From NCBI RefSeq assembly GCF_008639165.1, contig NZ_CP029197.1:7940001-8004000 (forward strand): DNA of 64,000 bases, written 5' to 3'. Below the pieces are notes generated by a model. It saw only the letters and a list, made by a program, of their open reading frames with translations. It ran no database searches and had not been told where the DNA came from. This document shows positions 59,163 through 64,000 of this stretch, piece by piece. Made by a program: the position numbers and the translations under genes. Numbering within the stretch: the stretch's first letter is position 1; each line of letters starts with the position of its first letter. Origin of the DNA: Streptomyces venezuelae ATCC 10712. Lineage in GTDB: Bacteria; Actinomycetota; Actinomycetes; Streptomycetales; Streptomycetaceae.

Positions 59163-59593
59163 TCGACCACGAGAGGGTCACCCACCACCGCTCCGGCGAG
59201 CTCGACTGGCTCCTCGACGACCTCGTCATGCGGGTCAGGGAGGTCCGCCACACGGTGGTGCTCTCCAACGACGGGCTCGCCGTCGGGGCCTCCAGCGGGC
59301 TCAGCCGCGAGGACGCCGAGCACCTGGCCGCCATCGCCTCCGGCTTCAACAGCCTCGCCAAGGGAGCGGGACGCCAGTTCCACACCGGCGGCGTCCGCCA
59401 GACCATGGTCGAGATGGACGACGGCTTCCTCTTCGTCGCCGCGGCGGGCGACGGATCCTGCCTCGCCGTACTCAGCGCCGTGAGCGCCGACATCGGCCTC
59501 ATCGCCTACGAGATGGCCCGCCTCGTCAAGCGCGTCGGCGAGCACCTGCACACCCCGCCACGGCTCACGGTCACCCCGCCCGCCGCCGGCTGA
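59159..59593 (+). CDS. cvnB: Roadblock/LC7 protein, conservon CvnB
   Basis: A 144-residue roadblock-fold protein: LDWLLDDLVMRVREVRHTVV, LSREDAEHLAAIASGFNSLA and VSADIGLIAYEMARLVKRVG. In conservons it acts with the GTPase and membrane kinase in a receptor-like complex. ATG overlaps the CvnA stop by 4 bases. Confidence 0.93.
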   Translation: MIDHERVTHHRSGELDWLLDDLVMRVREVRHTVVLSNDGLAVGASSGLSREDAEHLAAIASGFNSLAKGAGRQFHTGGVRQTMVEMDDGFLFVAAAGDGSCLAVLSAVSADIGLIAYEMARLVKRVGEHLHTPPRLTVTPPAAG

Positions 59594-59607
59594 CCCGGAG
59601 AAGGCCC

Positions 59608-60024
59608 ATGAACGAGCACCGTACCGGCGGCGGCCCGACCGTGCCCGGCAGCCAGTGGTACGACGCCGACGCCGGACCGCTCGTCCGCCCGTACGCGATG
59701 ACCGGCGGACGGACGAAACCGGGGCCCAGCAACGTCCGGTTCGACCTCATCGCCCTCGTCGTCGTGGACGACGACCCGCCCGGACCGGCCGAGGAGTCCC
59801 TGCTCGGCCCCGAGCACCGGGCCCTGCTCGCCCTCTGCCGGGCCGAGACCCAGTCGGTGGCCGAACTCTCCGCCGACGCCGACCTGCCCGTCGGCGTCGT
59901 CCGCGTCCTGCTCGGCGACCTCCTCGAATCCGGCTTCGTACGCGTCAGCCGGCCCGTCCCGCCCGCACAGCTCCCTGACGAAAGAATCCTGAGGGAAGTA
60001 ATCGATGGCCTACGAGCGCTCTGA
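59608..60024 (+). CDS. cvnC: DUF742 protein, conservon CvnC
   Basis: A 138-residue DUF742 protein. It starts with a short disordered stretch, then PLVRPYAMTGGRTKPGPSN and LGPEHRALLALCRAETQSVA, followed by LPVGVVRVLLGDLLESGFVR, a winged-helix-like pattern. The end overlaps the GTPase start by 20 bases. The biochemical role is unknown beyond membership of the complex. Confidence 0.92.
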   Translation: MNEHRTGGGPTVPGSQWYDADAGPLVRPYAMTGGRTKPGPSNVRFDLIALVVVDDDPPGPAEESLLGPEHRALLALCRAETQSVAELSADADLPVGVVRVLLGDLLESGFVRVSRPVPPAQLPDERILREVIDGLRAL

Positions 60025-60622
60025 GAGCACCGGCGCGGAGGACGGCGCGGACACCACCGCCCTCGCCCTGAAGATCCTGGTCGCCGGCGGATTCGGCGTG
60101 GGCAAGACAACCCTGGTCGGCGCGGTCAGCGAGATCCGGCCGCTGCGCACCGAGGAACAGCTGAGCCGCGCCGGCGAGTCGGTCGACGACACCGGGGGAG
60201 TCGACCAGAAGACCACCACGACCGTCGCCATGGACTTCGGCCGCATCACGATCCGCTCGGGGCTCTCCCTCTACCTCTTCGGGACGCCCGGGCAGGACCG
60301 GTTCTGGTTCCTGTGGGACGAGCTGTCCCAGGGCGCCCTGGGCGCCGTCGTCCTCGCCGACACGCGGCGGCTCGAGGACTGCTTCCCGGCGGTCGACTAC
60401 TTCGAGCACCGGAAGATCCCCTTCGTGGTCGCCGTGAACTGCTTCACCGGCGCGCGCACGTACGGGGCGGCCGACGTGTCCCGCGCGCTCGACCTGGACC
60501 GGGGCACGCCCGTGGTGCTCTGCGACGCCCGCGACCGCGACTCGGGGAAGGAAGTGCTGATCCGGCTGGTCGAGTACGCCGGGCGGATGCACACCGCCCG
60601 GCTGCTCGACACGGTCGGCTGA
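60005..60622 (+). CDS. cvnD: Small GTPase, conservon CvnD
   Basis: A 205-residue GTPase. KILVAGGFGVGKTTLVGAVS is the P-loop, MDFGRITI with LYLFGTPGQDRFWFLWDEL the switch II region, and FVVAVNCFTGARTYG replaces the usual NKxD guanine motif. With CvnA-C it forms the membrane-linked signalling complex of Streptomyces conservons. The ATG lies inside the cvnC end. Confidence 0.93.
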   Translation: MAYERSESTGAEDGADTTALALKILVAGGFGVGKTTLVGAVSEIRPLRTEEQLSRAGESVDDTGGVDQKTTTTVAMDFGRITIRSGLSLYLFGTPGQDRFWFLWDELSQGALGAVVLADTRRLEDCFPAVDYFEHRKIPFVVAVNCFTGARTYGAADVSRALDLDRGTPVVLCDARDRDSGKEVLIRLVEYAGRMHTARLLDTVG

Positions 60623-60637
60623 GCCGCCGCGCGGGCC

Positions 60638-61063
60638 TCAGTCGGCCACGCCGGCCTGGGCGACGACCTTCTCGATGCGTACCCGGACGAGGAGTTCGCC
60701 CGGAACCCCGTTGCGCTCCCCGAACTCGTCCGCGCGGTCCTCACCCATGTACCGGGCGCCGATGCGGCCGGCCCACAGGCGCAACTCCTCGAGATCCTCG
60801 ATGAGTTCGGCGCGACCGCTGAGCGAGACGAAGGCGAACGGCGGGGTGTCGTCGTCGACGCACAGGGAGACGCGACCGTCGCGGGCGAGATTGCGGCCCT
60901 TGACGGTGTCCTTGCCCGTGTTGAACACGAACTCGTCGCCGTCGAGCAGGAACCAGATCGGCGCGACGTGCGGGCTGCCGTCGTCGCGCACGGTCGCCAG
61001 CTTGCCGGTACGGGTCCCGGCGGACACGAACGCCCGCCACTCTTCCTCGGTCATCTTCGTCAT
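60638..61063 (-). CDS. PPOX-class (F420-dependent-type) oxidoreductase
   Basis: A 141-residue split-barrel protein: TGKLATVRDDGSPHVAPIWF, NTGKDTVKGRNLARDGRVSL and VSLSGRAELIEDLEELRLWA. Such proteins bind FMN or F420 and reduce small molecules; actinobacterial members of this length are often F420-dependent. ATG 61063 has GGGGG close upstream; ATG 61072 three codons earlier is possible. It faces the conservon operon (15 bases between stops). Confidence 0.9.
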   Translation of the reverse strand: MTKMTEEEWRAFVSAGTRTGKLATVRDDGSPHVAPIWFLLDGDEFVFNTGKDTVKGRNLARDGRVSLCVDDDTPPFAFVSLSGRAELIEDLEELRLWAGRIGARYMGEDRADEFGERNGVPGELLVRVRIEKVVAQAGVAD

Positions 61064-61227
61064 GTCCCCCATCCTGCGGCACGCGCGGGCGTGGTGCAGT
61101 GCTTGCCCTGCTCACGACAGTGCGTAAGGCTTGCGGCGATACGGCGGACCACGGCGGACCACGACGGGTACGGGGACCACGGGAGTCCCGGCCACGGGGG
61201 ACGCACCACCCAGGGGGAGGACCACTG

Positions 61228-61641
61228 ATGGCGTTGGACAAAGGACTGGACTGGCTTCTCGACGACCTGACGCAGCGGGTCGGCTTCATACGGCACGCGC
61301 TCGTGCTGTCGAACGACGGACTGGTCACGGGCGCGAGCAGCGGACTCGCCCGTGAGGACGCCGAACACCTGGCGGCCGTCTCCTCGGGTCTGCACAGCCT
61401 CGCGCGGGGCTCAGGCCGGCACTTCCGGGCGGGCAGGGCGCGGCAGACAATGGTGGAGTTCGACGAGGCGCTGCTGTTCGTGACGGCGGCGGGCGAGGGC
61501 AGCTGCCTGTGCGTCCTGAGCGCGGCGGAGGCGGACGTCGGCCAGGTGGCGTACGAGATGACACTGCTGGTGAACCGGGTCGGCGAGCACCTCGGTGTGG
61601 CGGCGCGGCAGCCCGGCCGGCCGGACGGCGGGGTGTTCTGA
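61228..61641 (+). CDS. Lone roadblock/LC7 protein, CvnB-like
   Basis: A 137-residue protein closely similar in layout to CvnB: LDWLLDDLTQRVGFIRHALV, SGLAREDAEHLAAVSSGLHS and AEADVGQVAYEMTLLVNRVG. There is no kinase, DUF742 or GTPase gene directly beside it. It may exchange with CvnB in the nearby complex or serve another GTPase. GGGGGAGG lies 8 bases before the ATG. Confidence 0.9.
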   Translation: MALDKGLDWLLDDLTQRVGFIRHALVLSNDGLVTGASSGLAREDAEHLAAVSSGLHSLARGSGRHFRAGRARQTMVEFDEALLFVTAAGEGSCLCVLSAAEADVGQVAYEMTLLVNRVGEHLGVAARQPGRPDGGVF

Positions 61642-61680
61642 CCCGTGGCTGACTCGCCGCCCCGCGGGGGCGGCGGGTAG

Positions 61681-61703
61681 TTGTCCACAAGGCGTTGTCC
61701 ACA
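61681..61703. promoter_or_regulatory. Two perfect DnaA boxes in direct repeat
   Basis: TTGTCCACA at 61681-61689 and again at 61695-61703, 14 bases apart, in the same orientation. This is the Streptomyces DnaA box consensus. They lie 119 bases before the next gene and downstream of the roadblock gene. Two boxes are too few for an origin, so a DnaA-titration or transcription-control site is more likely. Confidence 0.85.
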
Positions 61704-61821
61704 GACCGTGCGAGAGTCGTCACTCTGCGTTACTTTTCCGGTGGTGGGTCCGAGAGGGATCTGCCGAACGCGGAGAAGGCTGAGACGCAGCGAACGCTGA
61801 CGCACGGGGGAGGACCACGCG

Positions 61822-62949
61822 ATGACGGTGGACGAAGGGGCGCGCACGGTGGCACCGGGGCGGGCCGCGCAAGAACTGGAACTACGGCGCGACGAGTTCC
61901 GGCTCGCGGTCCAGCTGGGGCTGGTGAGGACCGTGCCCGTGGGACAGGGCGGGCGGCGGCAGGTCGAGCGGTGCGAGCTCGACCGCCTGACGGCCGCGCC
62001 GGACTTTCCCGCCGGCCTGCGCGAACGGGTGCGTGCGGTGGGGACGGGGGAGGCGGCCGCCCTCCTGGAGATCACCCCGGAGCGCTTCACCCGGCTCGCC
62101 AGGACCGGGCACGTCAGTCCGGTGCGGTTCTCCGTGAACCGCTACCGGGCGGTGGTGTGGAGCTACCTGGCGGAGGAGGTCGCCGAGTTCGGTCTCGGCC
62201 GCCCCGCCCTGCTCACCGGCCGACTGCCCCTGGACCTTCGTGAACGGCTCGCCGCGCACGAGGACCTGAGGCCGAGGAACTGGCGGGCCCGGCGGCTCGG
62301 CGTGCTGCTCCGCGGCACGGACGATCCGTGGGTGAGGGCCGCGGCCATCGCCTCGCTGCTCGACCCGGTGCAGATCGCCGAGGTCGTCGACGACCCGTAC
62401 GAGCGCGCACACCTCGACCGGCTCCGGCCGCCCGCGCCGCCGGGGATGCCGGTGCGGGCCGGGGCCCATGAGATCGCCGAGCGGCTCACCCGGGCCGACG
62501 ACCCGGACGAGATCCTCTGGCACCGGATGAGTCTGGCCCTCGCCCTGGACGAGGCCCGCGCCGAACGCCCGGCGCCGTATCCGGGCGAGAGGACGCCGGA
62601 CCGGCCGCGGACGCCTGTCCCGGCCGCGGCGGGGGCGCGGCCCGTGCCCTTCAACGCGCCCGCTGCGGCGGTCCCGGGAATTCCGCCCGTTCCGTCGGTG
62701 CCGCCCTCGGTACCGCCTCCGGTGCCGGTCGCGGTGCCGAGGGTGGGGGCGCACGGTGCGGTTGTACGGCCCGCGGGGCAACCGGGGCGGGCTGCGGCGC
62801 ATCCGGGGCGGCCCGCGGGGCAACCGGGGCGGGCCGACCGGCCGCCGGGGCGTTCGGTCCGGACCAGGTTCCTCGACCGGTTCCGCCGCGGAAAGGCGAC
62901 GGGCGAGGGGCGGCCCGGGGGAGGGAAGCGTTCGGCGGCCTGGCCATGA
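61822..62949 (+). CDS. Conserved Streptomyces protein (DUF6397-like) with helix-turn-helix-like N-terminus
   Basis: A 375-residue protein. The first 150 residues (RAAQELELRRDEFRLAVQLG; ALLEITPERFTRLARTGHVS; RYRAVVWSYLAEEVAEFGL) resemble a DNA-binding helical arrangement and the family I know as DUF6397. Residues 210-375 are Pro/Gly-rich and disordered with repeats (PAGQPGRAAAHPGRPAGQPG), ending in a basic segment. GGGGGAGG precedes the ATG. The two DnaA boxes just upstream suggest cell-cycle-linked control. Function unknown. Confidence 0.78.
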   Translation: MTVDEGARTVAPGRAAQELELRRDEFRLAVQLGLVRTVPVGQGGRRQVERCELDRLTAAPDFPAGLRERVRAVGTGEAAALLEITPERFTRLARTGHVSPVRFSVNRYRAVVWSYLAEEVAEFGLGRPALLTGRLPLDLRERLAAHEDLRPRNWRARRLGVLLRGTDDPWVRAAAIASLLDPVQIAEVVDDPYERAHLDRLRPPAPPGMPVRAGAHEIAERLTRADDPDEILWHRMSLALALDEARAERPAPYPGERTPDRPRTPVPAAAGARPVPFNAPAAAVPGIPPVPSVPPSVPPPVPVAVPRVGAHGAVVRPAGQPGRAAAHPGRPAGQPGRADRPPGRSVRTRFLDRFRRGKATGEGRPGGGKRSAAWP

Positions 62950-63007
62950 TGCAGTGGGGCGGGAGCGTCGGCGTGCGCTGAGGGCGGAGTGTGGGGAGGA
63001 TGAGCCC

Positions 63008-64000
63008 ATGCTGCTCGCCCGTGTCGCCGAGGTGTCCCGGGAGGTCGCGGCCGCCTCCGCGCGCTCGCGGAAGACCGCCCTGCTCGCCGCGCTGTTCGCG
63101 GAGGCCGAGCCGGAGGAGAGCCCGCTCGTCATCGCGTACCTGTCCGGCCGCCTGCCGCAGGGACGGATCGGCGTCGGGTGGAGCGTGCTCAAGGAGGTGG
63201 TCCCGCCCGCCGTGCCACCCGCCGAACGGCCCGAGCTCACCCTCGGGCGCGTCGACGAGGTGCTGACGGAGCTCGCCGGGGTCTCCGGCGCGGGCTCCCG
63301 GGCCGCACGCACCCGGCTCGTGCACGGCCTCTTCGCCGCCGCGACCCTCGACGAACAGCAACTCCTGCTGCGGCTGCTGACCGGGGAGGTGCGCCAGGGC
63401 GCCCTGGACGCCATCGCCCTCGAAGGCGTCGCCCAGGCCGCCACCGTGCCCGCGGCCGAGCTGCGCCGCGCCGTGATGCTCGAAGGCTCGCTGCCCCCGG
63501 TCGCCCAGGCGGTGCTCGCGGAGGGAGCCACCGCGCTCGACCGGTTCACCCTGCGGGTCGGCAACCCCGTGCAGCCCATGCTGGCGCACACCGCCGGCTC
63601 CGTCACCGAGGCGATCGCGGCCCTCGGACCCTGTGTCGTCGAGGAGAAACTCGACGGCATCCGCGTCCAGATCCATCGCAGCGGCGACGACGTCCGTATC
63701 CACACGCGTTCCCTCGACGACATCACCGCCCGGCTCCCCGAGGTGGTGGCGGCCGCCCGCGCCGTACCCGCCGACGCGTTCATCCTGGACGGCGAGGTGA
63801 TCGCCCTCGACCCCGACACCGGACGGCCCGTGTCGTTCCAGTCGATCGCCTCCCGGGTGGGCTCGCGCACCGACGTGGCCGGGGCGCACGCCACGCTCCC
63901 CCTCACCGCCGTCTTCTTCGACGTCCTCGCGGTCGAGGGCGAAGGGCTGATCGACCGGCCGGGCCACGAACGGCACGAGGTGCTCGCCCGGCTGCTCCCC
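63008..64000 (+). CDS. ATP-dependent DNA ligase, 5' part
   Basis: The first 331 codons of a DNA ligase running off the right edge; the usual length is about 510. The N-terminal DNA-binding domain includes LTGEVRQGALDAIALEGVAQ, and the nucleotidyl-transfer motif I is CVVEEKLDGIRVQIHRSG, with the active-site lysine in EEKLDG at about residue 219. DAFILDGEVIALDPDTG is motif III. It seals DNA nicks, likely in repair alongside the NAD-dependent ligase. GAGGA lies 9 bases before the ATG. Confidence 0.94.
   Translation, partial: MLLARVAEVSREVAAASARSRKTALLAALFAEAEPEESPLVIAYLSGRLPQGRIGVGWSVLKEVVPPAVPPAERPELTLGRVDEVLTELAGVSGAGSRAARTRLVHGLFAAATLDEQQLLLRLLTGEVRQGALDAIALEGVAQAATVPAAELRRAVMLEGSLPPVAQAVLAEGATALDRFTLRVGNPVQPMLAHTAGSVTEAIAALGPCVVEEKLDGIRVQIHRSGDDVRIHTRSLDDITARLPEVVAAARAVPADAFILDGEVIALDPDTGRPVSFQSIASRVGSRTDVAGAHATLPLTAVFFDVLAVEGEGLIDRPGHERHEVLARLLP

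Noticed and set aside
61681..61703. The two DnaA boxes as a replication origin
   Set aside because: Streptomyces oriC has many boxes next to dnaA and dnaN; none of these genes is here and only two boxes are present.
1..64000. CRISPR arrays, insertion sequences, prophage or integrated elements
   Set aside because: No transposase, integrase, repeat-spacer array or att-like repeat next to a tRNA was found; the repeats present are short tandem minisatellites.

Overview
The window is a high-GC actinomycete chromosome segment, almost certainly Streptomyces or a close relative. The evidence is the strong G/C third-position bias, the frequent GTG starts, the many 4-base stop/start overlaps, a conservon (cvn) operon, two DnaA boxes of the Streptomyces form, and type III polyketide genes. 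No tRNA, rRNA, IS element, integrase or CRISPR array was seen. The content looks like core and near-core chromosome with some specialised-metabolism patches.

Layout, left to right. (1) 1-3100: a minus-strand operon of an M6 metalloprotease without a signal peptide, a degenerate ATP-grasp-like protein and an ATP-grasp ligase cut by the left edge. (2) 3346-8262: a TetR regulator divergent from acyl-CoA ligase, acyl-CoA dehydrogenase and an MFS importer, with a perfect operator palindrome between them. (3) 8328-13105: glpD and TetR divergent from an alkyl-DHAP-synthase-like flavoprotein and a diacylglycerol kinase, the same order as Rv2249c-Rv2252 of Mycobacterium tuberculosis. A second TetR/flavoprotein pair lies at 19740-22045. 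(4) 13367-19555: a DUF4239 membrane protein, polysaccharide deacetylase, flavohaemoglobin plus PNPOx-like pair, TDT transporter and histidine phosphatase.

(5) 22713-30722: a phenolic-lipid-type cluster (UbiA prenyltransferase, type III PKS, methyltransferase, flavoprotein), then an iron/redox trio and a Rieske-flavin oxidoreductase. (6) 31064-35036: four overlapping glycosyltransferase genes, the first carrying a one-base frameshift. (7) 35047-39864: large catalase, a ZTP riboswitch with a visible Shine-Dalgarno-masking platform in front of folD, and a Pro-rich membrane protein. (8) 39845-53797: SWIM/SNF2 pair, fatty-acid desaturase, MOSC protein, secreted esterase, hypothetical genes, a receptor-like Ser/Thr kinase fused to a solute-binding domain, and a secreted zinc protease. 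(9) 54184-64000: a methyltransferase, MHYT sensor, cvnABCD operon, a lone roadblock gene, two DnaA boxes before a Streptomyces-type conserved gene, and an ATP-dependent DNA ligase running off the right edge.

The most unusual unit is the M6 protease/pseudo-ATP-grasp/ATP-grasp operon, which could be a peptide- or protein-modifying system. The clearest regulatory element is the folD riboswitch. Short tandem repeats (9 to 24 bases) recur inside and between genes. All functions are read from sequence motifs and gene order; no searches were run.
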